Below are positions 22,546-34,146 of a stretch of DNA of 64,000 nucleotides, piece by piece. The notes beneath the pieces were generated by a model, which had not been told where the DNA came from, searched no databases, and was given only the letters and a program-made list of their open reading frames with translations. The DNA comes from Astropecten irregularis (taxonomy: Eukaryota > Echinodermata > Asteroidea > Paxillosida > Astropectinidae). The DNA is taken from contig OZ020254.1 in the NCBI GenBank assembly GCA_963971285.1, forward strand, positions 1,984,001-2,048,000, written 5' to 3'. A program made the translations under genes and the position numbers. Every line of letters starts with the position of its first letter. The first letter of the stretch is position 1.

Positions 22546-23778
22546 TTACGCTAAAATGGGATCCGGATCAGCAGGATTCATGATCCTGTGCATCGTTTCC
22601 TGGCAGATATTGTCGATGCCATTGATAGGGCTACCGTCCCGGTCACTCAGCTCCAATCTTCGGTTTAGTTCACGTCCGCTCAGCGTCCGTACGACCTGTA
22701 CGCCGTTCCTTGATCCCCGTCCCACGCTGTCGTGCACGGACGTATTCTGCGTGACGAATTCCTTGCAGGCGGCCTGACTGAAAAGTCGCCGGAACCGGCT
22801 CCGGTACTGCTCGTTCAGGATGCCATACATGACAGGGTTGACGGCCGCATTGGCATAAGTGATCGTAAACACTGCCGTCAGTTGGTAGGACTGGATGACG
22901 CGGTTGGTGTAGTCTGCCGTCAGCGCCAGTATGAAGAAGGTGACCGGTCCCCACATGAGGAGAAAGATGGACACCACTGCGACCAGCATCCGCATGACGC
23001 GAGCCTCCTTCTGCATATTGGCCGAGGCGCGCACGGAGCTGTCGTGCGACCTGGGTGCGGACTCCATGTGATTCCGCATCCGCTGCAAACTGGAGGAGAA
23101 CTTCTGCATGATGGCCTTGTAATTACTGCTGATGATCGTCAAGGGAATGATAAACACTACGAAGATGTTGATGCAGGAGTAGACCAACGGTATGTAGTCT
23201 GGTCCTGGGAAATCCAGTGTGCAGATGGTCACCGTCCTGGACCCAGACTCTTCTTCGATAGTTGACCGGACTGTCGTGAAGAATGTCGCGATGGGACTTG
23301 TGTAGAGCAAGGCACCGAGCCAGACCAGCCCTAGGCGGATCACGGTACCCCTGAGCGTGGACCGTCGGCGGGTCTTGAGCTTCACGATGGCCTGGTAGCG
23401 ATCCACGCTGATCAACACCATAGTCCACACGCTCACAATCCCACTGACGAACTCGAAGGCGATCATCATGTGGCAGAGGACCTCTCCAAAGATCCACTCG
23501 CCGGTGACCCTCGTGGTCATGACGAGCGGAACCATGATGGAGAATATAAGATCAGACACGGCCAAGTTGGTAATGAAGAGATTGGTGACGTGTCTGATTG
23601 CTTTGAACCTAACGAAGAATAAGATGACCAGAAGATTACCTGCCAGGGACACGACGAACAGCACCACCAGAACGGTGACCGACAGGATGTGGCTGTTCTC
23701 CCAAGTCTTCTCAAACTCAGAAAAGTAGGTGAAGTAAGTCTTATTGGTCGTGGGGTCCACGACATAGGATAGACCCAT
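22546..23778 (-). CDS. Class A GPCR, free fatty acid receptor 4 (GPR120)-like
   Basis: The protein has 410 residues and seven hydrophobic segments. N-glycosylation site NKT at 12-14; GN in TM1 (47-48); LAVSD in TM2 (D76); TM3 C102 paired with ECL2 C186; DRYQ at 126-129; MWGP in TM6 (W276, P278); NPVMY in TM7 (314-318); then an 'AACKEF' tail Cys and a Ser/Thr-rich C-terminus. Similarity to FFAR4 is seen in TTRVTGEW at the end of TM2, where R90 matches the FFAR4 carboxylate-binding Arg, in ECL2 ICTLDFPGP, and in TYANAAVNPVMY. I chose the ATG at 23778 because an acceptor (polypyrimidine then CAG) precedes 23799 and would place the upstream in-frame ATG at 23874 in an intron. FFAR4 proper has an E-R motif rather than DRY, so another peptide- or lipid-type class A receptor remains possible. 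The coding exon is GC-rich against AT-rich flanks. Confidence 0.85.
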   Translation of the reverse strand: MGLSYVVDPTTNKTYFTYFSEFEKTWENSHILSVTVLVVLFVVSLAGNLLVILFFVRFKAIRHVTNLFITNLAVSDLIFSIMVPLVMTTRVTGEWIFGEVLCHMMIAFEFVSGIVSVWTMVLISVDRYQAIVKLKTRRRSTLRGTVIRLGLVWLGALLYTSPIATFFTTVRSTIEEESGSRTVTICTLDFPGPDYIPLVYSCINIFVVFIIPLTIISSNYKAIMQKFSSSLQRMRNHMESAPRSHDSSVRASANMQKEARVMRMLVAVVSIFLLMWGPVTFFILALTADYTNRVIQSYQLTAVFTITYANAAVNPVMYGILNEQYRSRFRRLFSQAACKEFVTQNTSVHDSVGRGSRNGVQVVRTLSGRELNRRLELSDRDGSPINGIDNICQETMHRIMNPADPDPILA

Positions 23779-23802
23779 GCTTGTTCTTGCCGTCTGGACC
23801 TG
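23779..23802 (-). other. Splice acceptor and 5'UTR segment of the class A GPCR exon
   Basis: On the minus strand a T-rich run ends in CAG at 23802-23800. The exon would start at 23799 with 21 untranslated bases before the ATG at 23778. An upstream noncoding exon is therefore expected but was not located. Confidence 0.55.
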
Positions 23803-24040
23803 AAAAAAAAAAATTAAAAGAGCACAAACATGTTCATTTTTCGAGTAAAGACAAATAAAACTTGTCCCACACATTTGAAACCTTTTATCGATATTAGAAC
23901 AAAAATATACGACTCACTTTCAACAATTTGAATTTACTGAATCATCCCTTGAAAACATACCCAAACTGACGGCTAAGTCTTCATTTCAGCACACCGGCCT
24001 AAGACGTTTCTTTACTCGCTAAAAATGTTGTTGCCGACAT

Positions 24041-24415
24041 TTAAGGGAGCATATAGGATTTGCAAAGATGTGCGTTTTGGCTGAATTTGGTACTTAAACA
24101 TAAGCGAAGATCTTAAACTTCCTTACAGACGTTGTTTCATGTACCTTTTTACGCTTTGTTCATCTGGATAGCAGAAATACGGCCGAAATAATCTTGCTCC
24201 CCTCCAAATCCTTCACGGTTACACCACACTTTCGAAATGCTACTAAATCGTTCGGATGAACGATCTGTTTATAAAAAGATACTAAATCTAGATTTCCTTG
24301 AAAAACCCAGCATCTGATGAACCAAGATTTCCCATGGTGACTGTTTGCACTGTTTTTCTGTCTCAAACTCAATCATATTTTTGGATGCCTTACAAATCCT
24401 GTACGCAGCCTTTAA
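24041..24415 (+). mobile_element. MITE family C
   Basis: TTAAGGGAGCATATAGGATT at the left and AATCCTGTACGCAGCCTTTAA-type right end. Shares AACCAAGATTTCCCATGGTG with 30714-31066. Confidence 0.8.
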
Positions 24416-24778
24416 ACTAAAGTATCACACTGCAACTTCATGCCTTCATGCATTTGCCAAGAACGGATTCTCAAACTGAATATGCTGATATTTACTCTAC
24501 ACTCGAAGAACTGCAAGTCTCGATCAGTATATCCTATATAGGCCTAATGCTTGAAATGGCTACTGGCGGTACCGCGGTAGATAATATTCAACATGCTTTA
24601 GAGTCGGGCACTCGATGATCTATACGGTGTATGTAAAATGGTTCAGCCTCGTGAATGTGCAAATGCTGCAACGAAATTAGTTATTGGTCATTCCGGATGA
24701 TCAAAGGTCAATTAAATTCAAATTCTTTCCATTGGAATAATGTCAGTTTCCAATGGAATGTGTCGGACCTGATCATCT

Positions 24779-24800
24779 AATAATAATAATAATAATAATA
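24779..24800 (+). repeat. (AAT)n microsatellite
   Basis: Seven AAT units. Confidence 0.95.
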
Positions 24801-25354
24801 TTGGCCCAATCCCTTCATTTCGTTCTGCGGGCTTCAAGAGCGAACTAAGTCCCAAGCTTAGCCTCAAGCCGTCATATAAAGGCCCATAGACCTATGAATC
24901 AATTTCATATCTTCATCGACAAAAGCAAAATAGGGTCTCGGTTTTTGTTTTATGCAGCCGGCGTCTACAACTATACATTGATCAAGAGATACTTGAATAA
25001 TGTGTTCGGGAACATCTCAAGACTATGCCATATTAAAATACAGTGCAGCACAAGTGTGTGTTTCCTGACTGCGTCTCTATAGAAACAGCACGAATAAGCT
25101 TCACGTGACCGTAGAAAGCAGTATGTGCACATGAATGTGCTGGTATGCTGAACACATGACTGCAGAATGTTTTTTTATTGGCCCCAAACGAGCCCCAACA
25201 CGATTTGAGGGGATCTTGATGCGCTCGAATTTTTCCATTGGTAAACAGGTCGCTGTTTTTGTGTCTAGTTATAGCGTGCGTCTCTCATGCCTTCTGCGTC
25301 GTAAATGAAAAAGAAAATCAACTACACACAATCACTGGAAAAAGTGGTTGTGGC

Positions 25355-25718
25355 TTAAAGGTAATATCATACTTTGGTTTTATCAAAGAAATACAGATTC
25401 ATGAGCAAAAATATCAAGACAGATACAGTAACAATCATCTGTGAAAATTTCAGTCCCATACGGTGCCCACTTTTTGAGAAAACAGTAGAAAACGGCCACA
25501 GTAATTCTTAAGTCTTTTCTCTTTTATTTTTGATCTTTTAAAACATCAAAAAGATTTTCGGTCGTTGTTTTACTAATTTCTGGATAATACAGCATTTCAG
25601 GCTGCAAGATTGTAACGGTACCGGTATATTTCTACCACCACCATCTTCATACCCTGTAAGTTATACGTAAATCTGTGAACATTTCTGCTTTGGATTCTTA
25701 CCAAAGTATGATACTATA
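25355..25718 (-). mobile_element. MITE family A, reverse
   Basis: TTAAAGGTAATATCATACTT and CAGTCCCATACGGTGCCCAC; ends ACCAAAGTATGATACTATA. Confidence 0.9.
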
Positions 25719-25724
25719 CATAAT

Positions 25725-25946
25725 AAAGGTAATAACTTTTGTAGCATACCAAAACAGAAATCTCCACAGATTTACCTTTAACTTCCAGGGTATAAAGATG
25801 GTGATAGCAGAAACATCGTTCAAGTTTCTCTGCCTGAAATGTTGTATTTATCAAGAAAAGTCAAACCAATGACAGTATCTTCCTTGATATTTTTTCCCAT
25901 GAATCTGCGTTTCTTTGACAAAAACCAAAGTACGATATTACCTTTA
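25725..25946 (+). mobile_element. MITE family A, internally deleted
   Basis: Left half to the TATTTATC region then directly the right end GAATCTGCGTTTCTTTGACA and CGATATTACCTTTA. Lies 7 bases from the previous reverse copy. Confidence 0.8.
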
Positions 25947-26067
25947 GAAGAGATTAGCTTTTTGTGTCGTCAAATTTACAATGCTTTTGATGTTTTCATT
26001 AAAAACATGGGTTGCATGGACAATACCGTGTTGCCGTCCGATTTGCAAGTTTCAGTGTCGATGATTT

Positions 26068-26185
26068 CACCAAACTCATCGTTACTTACTATCAATCGTA
26101 GGACATGATGCATTGCAACCTTGCGATGGGGTATAATTTTTAACTCGAGTTACGATCGATCGTAGGGCTTCGTGAAATCGACCCC
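26068..26185 (-). repeat. Foldback family 2
   Basis: TCACCAAACTCATCGTTACT at the left and CTTCGTGAAATCGACCCC at the right, with AACTCGAGTTACGATCGATC inside. Confidence 0.8.
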
Positions 26186-26876
26186 AGGGTGAAGGCCTAT
26201 AATATTGTTTTGACACGTTAGTGTGGATCTATAACATCACTGCTCTCGCTTAATAGGAGGTAAAAGGTTAAGTGGTTTTTTGCGAAAATATATTTATATC
26301 ACTTGGCAACCGAGTAACGCCGCTTGGCCCCAGCTTCCATAAACCTCATATAACATTTCATCATGTGTAAATATTACACATCCCGAGTTGCTCACACTTT
26401 GAATTGTATAACTTTAGAGAAATTACAATATTGAGTCATGACTATTATGCAAAATTTATGTTGAGGTTTCGCATTTTAGTTCAAATTTGAGATTATCGTT
26501 TGGTCTTATTCTCATTGCATATATTTTTTGTTCCTTGGTGCTTAGCAGCTATCCTATAACGTCATCATGTGTCACACTCCACACTAATACCCCTATAGGT
26601 CTATTGTTAAGTTTTTTATGTATCAAATTACTTCTACATGTAACGATCGTGGGGTATAATTGCATACCTGCCAACCAATTATGATTATATCAGATTCTTT
26701 GATTTATGACATAAAAATTAAAAGCAATTGATAAATCAGATTTTCTAAAAATTATTTGGATTTGCATATTATATTTTTATTTTCTGAAGTTCTGAGTGAG
26801 AGTAAGGTTTCAGCTTTCATTTTGAATGTAAAATAATATTTTTGCGATGCATGAGTAAGATATGTCTTCTTAAAAA

Positions 26877-26919
<43 letters not shown>

Positions 26920-26994
26920 ATTGTTGTTGTTGTTGTTGTTATTGTTGTTGCTGATTTTGCTGTTGCTGTTGTTGTTGTTGTTGCTGCTGCTGTT
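26877..26994 (+). repeat. (TTG)n microsatellite, about 118 bp
   Basis: GTT repeats with occasional ATT and CTG. The long poly-Val and poly-Asn frames over it are repeat artefacts. Confidence 0.95.
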
Positions 26995-27537
26995 AATTTT
27001 CGTTTTTATCAATTTCAATGCTTAGTATGAAAAATCGTCTGCTGAACCATTGCTATTTATCGGAATGTACTTCGGTGGCTATTTTTGAGATGAGGTTGTT
27101 TTTGTATTCGTCAATTAACCGGCCAACAGCTTGGTGATTCACATACACGCAACATCTGGTTCTTTCACATACACGGTCATAATAATGATCTGCATCGGCC
27201 TATACGTGATCACATCAATCAAATCTCAAGTGCTTGTACTGAATTGGATGTATTCGGTGGCCAAATGGACCGTTTCGTTTCAAGTAGCTTCGCTAATTAT
27301 TTTCCTTTCCAAGACTTATATATCATGTAGGAAAACATACCGTTTCGTGGTAATTATTATTATGTCATGTTTTTGGCTGCAATCTATTTGTCATGAGGCC
27401 GGTTCGTGGCAGACGCGTCACAAATATATCCTGTTTACTTCATATTGTGTATGTATATGGTTATGCCTTATGAAAGTGTTTATTGCAATTAAACAAAACA
27501 TTCAGCCGGAGTCAGTGAATCTGGCTTATAATAAAAA

Positions 27538-27792
27538 AATAAAGGTACTATCATACTTTGGTAGCATACCGAAACAGAAATCTTCATAGATTTACCTATT
27601 ACTTACAGGGTATAAAGATGGTGATGGTATAGAAACACATCGTTCAAGTTTTTCTGCCTGAAATGCTGTATTTGTCCAGAAATTGATAAAACAAAGAATT
27701 TCCACAGGTTTATTATTTCATGTACATGTTGGATCAGACAAAGTATATGAGTGCTGTTCTGTGACTTTGACCAATCATGTATTATACCTTTA
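27538..27792 (+). mobile_element. Chimeric MITE: family A left end, family B right end
   Basis: Begins AAAGGTACTATCATACTTTG (A) and ends ACCAATCATGTATTATACCT (B), with the middle deleted. Confidence 0.8.
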
Positions 27793-27880
27793 CAATGTTA
27801 TATAATATTTAGATCATTTTCCCCAGTGGTAATATAGCGATTGGTTTTTATTTGACGCTGATGGACAATGTGATATTGCA

Positions 27881-28021
27881 GGGTCGATTTCACGAAGCCC
27901 TACGATCGATCGTAACTCGAGTTACGATGGATAACCGATCGTATCCTACTTGGGGCTGCAATGCATCATAAGTCATATACGATTGATAGTAAGTTACGAT
28001 GGGGTTGGTGAAATCGACCCC
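27881..28021 (+). repeat. Foldback family 2, best-preserved copy
   Basis: GGTCGATTTCACGAAGCCCT to GGGGTTGGTGAAATCGACCC, with AACTCGAGTTACGATGGATA and GCAATGCATCATAAGTCATA inside. Confidence 0.85.
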
Positions 28022-28732
28022 AGTTCGTGTAAAATTTGATTAACTATTGGCGCCATCTGCAGATATTCAAGTAGCAGAATATCAATATACCCCCTGTATA
28101 TAGGTGTACAGTAATTGAGGCGACCTTTTGAATGAATACAAATTGCGAGATAAACACACTCCGCTAGTTTGACCATCACTTACTTTTACCGCGACCCGAA
28201 AAAGCCTAATTTAATTTCACGTTCCTCACGATCAACAGCCACAATAATGGAAAGTGTCCAACTTGTTTCTGCGTTGTCAACCGTCGTATAAAGGACCTAC
28301 CCTTAAAATGCTGAACCCTGTACCGTTAGTATTTAATGTGGATAATCAGGTCATGATAATGCAATAAGCCATGAAAGGAATCGTTTTATAAACGCGAGAG
28401 AGTTATTTACTTTTTTTCGAGGTGTATATTTACTAGATCTCTTGAAGAAATTAGGTCAAAATACATGGCGTCGGTTGAAATATACATTATGGATTAAAGT
28501 GATATAAATGTGGATTTCCTAAAAGGAATCAAATTGAATTCGTCCAGAATAATTATATTTTTAAGTGATAGGGCCTACTTTGGTTATTGGAGAACTGTGT
28601 CGTCATGGAAACTTACAAATAGATTGGGCTCTGACTCAGCGGTGTATCCGGGTAACTATAGGCCTATACCTTGCATGGATACCGTGTTTTACAACGAGGT
28701 GAACTGACCAGAATGCATACCACCAATTGACA

Positions 28733-28830
28733 TAGGGCTGAATGGCTTAAATGGTATACAGCCCAGTACGATATTCCGGACGTCGTGGGTTCGAATCCCG
28801 TCTAGTAGCAAGTTTCATTTTGTTCACTAC
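28733..28830 (+). mobile_element. SINE-C copy
   Basis: CATAGGGCTGAATGGCTTAA (box A region) and GTGGGTTCGAATCCCGTC (box B). Confidence 0.7.
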
Positions 28831-28839
28831 AAGTAATTT

Positions 28840-29010
28840 ACTACTGCAAACTACTCATCAACCAAAATAATGACCTGAAATATATCAAATGCTCAGAGTT
28901 AGGAGGGCCAGACGTTTCAATCCTATAGCAGGGCTGTTCTGTCTTTGAGAAAGATTCTAGATCGAAACTTCGGGCCCTCCTAACTCCAAGCATATTGAAC
29001 CAAATCAGTC
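28840..29010 (+). repeat. Interspersed repeat family 9
   Basis: AAACTACTCATCAACCAAAA, CCTGAAATATATCAAATGCT, GTTAGGAGGGCCAGACG, and an inverted CGGGCCCTCCTAACTCCAAG at the far end, so the full unit is palindromic. Confidence 0.75.
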
Positions 29011-29011
29011 A

Positions 29012-30112
29012 CTGATCCAACGAAATCATTAAAAAACATATCATGCTTAATAATCAAGCCGTACAATCCGGTGATGTCATAAAATGAATCGACCCATGGC
29101 TAAACGAGTACATTCCCCTCAAAATGCACTAAAGTAATGAAATGTAGTTTCAATTAGCAAATTAAACAACTTACTTCATTATTTACCCACCATGTCTAAA
29201 TTACATTTGAGTAAAATAAGCGGGAGAATGCCTAATTGAATTTTAACACAATGGATCACGACTGATCAGTGATTAAACTTTACCATCAAAGAAAATTGGG
29301 ACAGAAAAAAAGTACTACGCACGTATATCAACAACATGATCAAAATAACCGAGTAAGTATGTTTTTTCATTCAATATTTCGAGTACGATATAAAACTCTT
29401 TTGAAATGCTTTTCAGTCATCACATTATTCATCATCAATGTCCACCCTAAAATTCGAGCAAAAACACGGACAGAAATCGTTTACATGAAAGTGCGATATT
29501 GGGAGCTATAACAGCCAAATACTAACAATAATCATGATTTGCCTGTCTGCTAATTAAACCTTCGATAATTGATGCAAAAAAATCTAAAGAATTTTCGTTT
29601 GTTTTGCAACAGTATTCAGGTAAAAATGTCTATAAATAGTTTAATCCATTACAGGCTTCCGAAAATTAAAGGAAATCTATAACTCAATTTAGTTTGCTTG
29701 GGTGTATACATCAGAAATGAAAATTAAATCACGGTATATATTTATATGGCATTTGTTATGCACGCAGTTTACGCACGCATATAGGATGCTATGGTTACTA
29801 TGTACTCAAGCAATTTAGACAGTGAAATGCTTCTCTATCGCTAGGCCTGTTCTTATTGGATTGAATGGACCCCTAAATGGACATTTTTGGATCTCGCGGA
29901 CTGAAGTTATCTCATTTATTTTCATTGGAAAACAAAATTATGAATATTGCTGTTTATTTAGTGCCATGGTGCTGATCTACAGGCATACACGTTTTGTTTC
30001 ATTCTCAAATAATTTTACAAATTGTGTTCAAAAAGGCTATAAAAAATAGTTAAATCCTTGTTTGTGTTTCGCACTTCGCAGTAGTCTGAGAATCAAAACT
30101 CGGGTACTCGGG
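29012..30112. other. AT-rich DNA, nothing recognised
   Basis: No domain-bearing frame, tRNA or known local repeat family was found between the family-9 element and the next MITE. Confidence 0.5.
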
Positions 30113-30115
30113 TAC

Positions 30116-30474
30116 ATGTACTATCATACTTTGGTAGCATACCGAAACAGAAATCTCCACAGATTTACATATGACTTACAGGGTATGAAGATGGTGATGG
30201 CAGAAACATACCGTTAAAATATTTCTGCCTGAAACGCTGTATTTATCCAGAAAATAGTAAAACCAATGACCAAAACAATCTTGATCTTCGAAAGATTGAA
30301 AATAATCGTGATAAGAGTTTAAAACACTGTCAGCGTTTTTCACTGTTTTCTCAAAAAGTGGGCACCGAATGGGACTGGGAATTTCATAGATGACTGTTAC
30401 TGTATCTTCCTTGATATTTCTACCAATGAATCTGCATTTCATTGACAAAAACGAAATTATGACATTACCTTTAA
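30116..30474 (+). mobile_element. MITE family A
   Basis: TACTATCATACTTTGGTAGC at the left; GAATTTCATAGATGACTGTT inside; GACATTACCTTTAA at the right. Confidence 0.9.
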
Positions 30475-30713
30475 AAAGAAATTCATTCATTTTTAATTTT
30501 CTCTCTCACCATCGAAATCCTGATCGAGTTAATTAGATTATGGGCCTTGTATAAAGCATAAAGGAACTAGGCCAATACCGACATGCAGTAATTGTGCAGT
30601 CAATGTTTGGAGAAAAATAAGAGAGTAAAATCAATACGCAGGATGAATTGGCGCCATGCAAGCAATATATTTGACAGTGTTCGTTGTCAGTAGGGAGGTT
30701 AAAAACGAGCTTA

Positions 30714-31066
30714 TTAAAGGCAGCGTGTAGGATTTGCAAGGCCTCCACAAAATATTTTGAGTTTGAGACAGAAAATTTACTCAACAGTTCGTAATTTTTG
30801 TATTTTAAAAAGATCGTTCATCCAAACGATTTAGTAGCATTTCGAAAGCCTGATGTAACCGTGAAGGATTCGGAGGGGAGCAAGTTCGGACGAACGATCT
30901 TTTTAAAAGACACTAAATCTTGATTTCCTTGAAAACCCCAGCATCTGATGAACCAAGATTTCCCATGGTGACTGTTTGCATTGTTTACGAACCGTTTAGT
31001 CTATTTTCTGTCTCAAACTCAATACATTTTTTTGGAGGTCTTGTAAATCCTGTACGCTGCCTTTAA
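30714..31066 (+). mobile_element. MITE family C, full length
   Basis: TTAAAGGCAGCGTGTAGGAT at the left and ATCCTGTACGCTGCCTTTAA at the right; the terminal inverted repeats extend about 50 bases to GAGTTTGAGACAG. Confidence 0.9.
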
Positions 31067-31095
31067 GCACAGCTTAATGGTAGTACAATGTATAT

Positions 31096-31443
31096 GCCTA
31101 TCATACTTTTTTGTTAAAGAATTAATGCAGATTCACGGGTAAAAATATCAAGAAAGATACAGTAACAGTCATCTGTGTTATTGGCAGTCCCACGCGGTAC
31201 CCACTTTTTGAGAAAACAGTGAAAACGCATACGGTATTGTTAAACCTTGTCACAGGATTTTTGATCTTCCGAAGATCAAAATTTGTTTGTTTTTTTAGTC
31301 ATTGGTTTTTACTCTTTTTTTTGATAAATACAGAATTTCAGGCAGAACTATTTTATCTGTATGTTTCTACTATCACCATCATGTAAGTTATAGGTAAATC
31401 TGTGAAGATTTCTGTTTCGGTATTCTACCATAGTATGATAGTT
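31096..31443 (-). mobile_element. MITE family A, reverse, eroded ends
   Basis: AAGATACAGTAACAGTCATC, CACTTTTTGAGAAAACAGTG, then AAGTTATAGGTAAATCTGTG. A 60-base A end fragment follows at 31513-31575. Confidence 0.8.
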
Positions 31444-32689
31444 TTCATTCTCAGGCTTATACTGCGAAGTGCGAACCACAAATAAGAATTTAACAATTTT
31501 TTTAACTTTTTTTATAGGTAAATATAAGATTTCTGTTTCGGTATGATACCAAACTATGATAGTATACCTTTAATACTGAGTAAGAATTATGATTATTAAG
31601 TCACCAACATGCTATCCTACATAACTATGCATAAATTGCACCATTATACATTGCAACATTAATTGTTCTTGAAGGTTAGGCCTACAATAATCAATTGAAT
31701 GTTTGCAATCCTGTACACTTACCTGCGATCCAATGGAGAACTTGAAACTTCTACAGGCCTAAAAATTGATCCAAGCGGTCCATTCGTCCGGTATTATAAA
31801 GTCTGCATCAGATATTATTCATAATAGGTGTGTTGCTCATCCGAACGGCAGAACCAAGACTGTTCTAGCAGGAATCCTGGACACGCACGCCGTTATGTAT
31901 CGCCCGTATACTGCCAAGTGATTGATGTCAGTAACTGGCGGAGCCGGGATGATGACGTTCAATGTCAAAACGCTTTGAAGTACGGTAGCTGCTGGGAGAC
32001 ATCTTGAACTGTGCACCTATAGTTAATGGGCACTCGGAAGAGGTTTGGAACACCGATAGGAGTTCAATGGTCCAATCCAGTCCTGACCGGTCCGGTCTAG
32101 TTCAGACCAGTCCAGTCCAGTTCGGTCCAATAATGTGGTCATAGTCAATACGGCACTGAAAGTATACTTGCATCATAACTTTAATCTCAGAGAAAAACAG
32201 GCGAATTATAGGCCAATATAATTATTTTAATACTAACTGCAAGTATGCATGCATTTTGTTTCAATTGGAATTCGCTCTCAAGTCGTTGAGTGTAAGATGT
32301 TTAAGTCAAGCTTCTCAACTAATAGTTCCATTCAATCATTCCATTCGCGATAATTTGCGTGTCGGTTCAAATCGCGATTATTTTGTGGCGAATCGATTTC
32401 ATGAAACTGCGCATACCCAATTCTCGCATGATGCCTTGCATGGTGGGATATAAAAAAAAACCGGGTTTTTTTGGGGGGCGCACCGGTCACATAACAAGTA
32501 ATCGCGTTTTTTTTTGGTCATGGTGTGGGTGTGATCGCACCCAATGTCTTCATCAATTTGTTGTAGTACACAGCGTACAAACTAGACAATAGGGCATATT
32601 GTGGACGCAGTGACTGATCCTGCACCGTTATGCCGATGTACTGTTTGGAGGAATGATAATTCTACTCAATTCCGTTTGAAACCGTATAC

Positions 32690-33115
32690 AGGGTGTCCCA
32701 GAAAAAACGCAACACTGTGTCTGGAGCCATTATGTTAAAATTGAACTGTTTATCACTTCATGATTCCGATAAATGATACAACCATGTCTTGGCTATCAGC
32801 ATGTAGAATTTAAGCAAAATCGGGCTGAAATTGGCGAAAATATGACCAATTGAAAGAGTACTCCTTAAAAACAAATTTGTAAGGATAACACGCATCGTGG
32901 TCAATACACACATAATTTGTATCGGGTTTTGAGGTTAGGTAATTCAGTCTTAGGTTTTTCACTCAATTTCAGTCCATTTTTGTTCAAATTCTACGTGGTG
33001 ATAGCCAAGACATAGTTGTATCACATATCTGAATCTTGAAGTGATAAATCGTTTAATTTTCATATAATAGTTCTCGTCACAAGTGTTGCGGGGTTTTTTT
33101 GGGGGGACACCCTGC
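32690..33115 (+). mobile_element. Foldback DNA element, CAGGGTGTCCC ends (copy 1)
   Basis: CAGGGTGTCCCAGAAAAAAC at the left and GGGGGGACACCCTG at the right. Much of the interior is also inverted: GTTTATCACTTCATGATTCC at one side, ATCTTGAAGTGATAAATC at the other. Confidence 0.85.
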
Positions 33116-33597
33116 ATAGAGTACGTCTATTTTTTTCTTGCCTGGATTCAACAACACAACATGAGCTGTCTGACACAGCGGCTGAGTAATTAAAACAGGT
33201 GTTTTCATTAATTGCCAAATCTCACGAGTGGTGGTATTGCTGATTACACGCAGAAATCTGACACAGTGGCCTGAATAAGTAAATTGTCCATCATTTTATT
33301 CACTGGCTTTAGCTATAAACAGAAGTGTATAGTTTCTTCAACTGATAGATTCCAATGCACCATCGCATGAAAACACTTCACTAATACTGGTCATCATAAA
33401 TGTAATGTAATGTTCTGTAATGTTATCTAATATTTACTAAACAACAATTCATTAATCGTATGTATAATATGATAATTATTTCCTATAAATTAAGCGTATA
33501 AATTCCCTTTAACAGAAAGACTAATTGATTGATATTAAAGATTGATGTCTGAACTTCCATTTTTTTATAATTATCATGATGCAAATCATGGTTGATC

Positions 33598-33668
33598 AAA
33601 GGTAGTATCATACCCACACAGAAGTCTCCACAGATTTACCTATAACTTACAGGGTATGAGGATAGTGA
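33598..33668 (+). mobile_element. MITE family A left-end fragment
   Basis: AAAGGTAGTATCATACCCAC to AACTTACAGGGTATGAGGAT; ends about 35 bases before foldback copy 2. Confidence 0.75.
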
Positions 33669-33703
33669 TACCGCACTATTTGGAATCGCCTTGTTCTATA
33701 CAC

Positions 33704-34146
33704 AGGGTGTCCCAAAAAAAAACGCAACACTTGTGTCGAGAACTATTATATGACAAAACTGTTTATCACTTTAAGATTCAGATATGTGATACAGCTATGT
33801 CTTGGCTATATAACCATGTAGAATTTCAGCAAAATTGGGCTTAAATTGAGTGAAAAAACTAAGACTGAATTTCCCAACCTCAAGACCCGATTTTCATCTT
33901 TCTTTCAAACACATTATGTGTGGATTGACCACTATGCGTGTTATCCTTGCAAATTTATTTTAGAGGAGTACTCTTTCAATTTGTCATATTTTCGTCAATT
34001 TCAGCCCCAATATGCTTAAATTATCTACATAGTGATAGCCAAGACATGGCTGTATCATATATCTGAATCTTGAAGTGATAAACAGTTTAATTTTAACATA
34101 ATGGGTCCCGACACAGTGTTGCGTTTTTTTCTGGGACACTCTGTAT
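33704..34146 (-). mobile_element. Foldback DNA element, CAGGGTGTCCC ends (copy 2, inverted)
   Basis: Same ends as copy 1. The unique centre (GTTATCCTTGCAAATTTATT, GAGTACTCTTTCAATT) is the reverse complement of copy 1, so the two copies are in opposite orientation. Confidence 0.85.

Noticed and set aside
22732-23265. Antisense frames over the class A GPCR
   Set aside because: They are shadows of the GC-rich receptor exon; only the minus frame has GPCR motifs.
23779-23874. Upstream ATG at 23874 as the start of the class A GPCR
   Set aside because: A clear polypyrimidine tract and CAG at 23800-23802 would place that ATG in an intron, and the added residues look intronic.
27131-27589. 152-aa hydrophobic frame
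   Set aside because: It starts at a TTG, is AT-rich, runs into a MITE, and shows no recognisable family or splice context.
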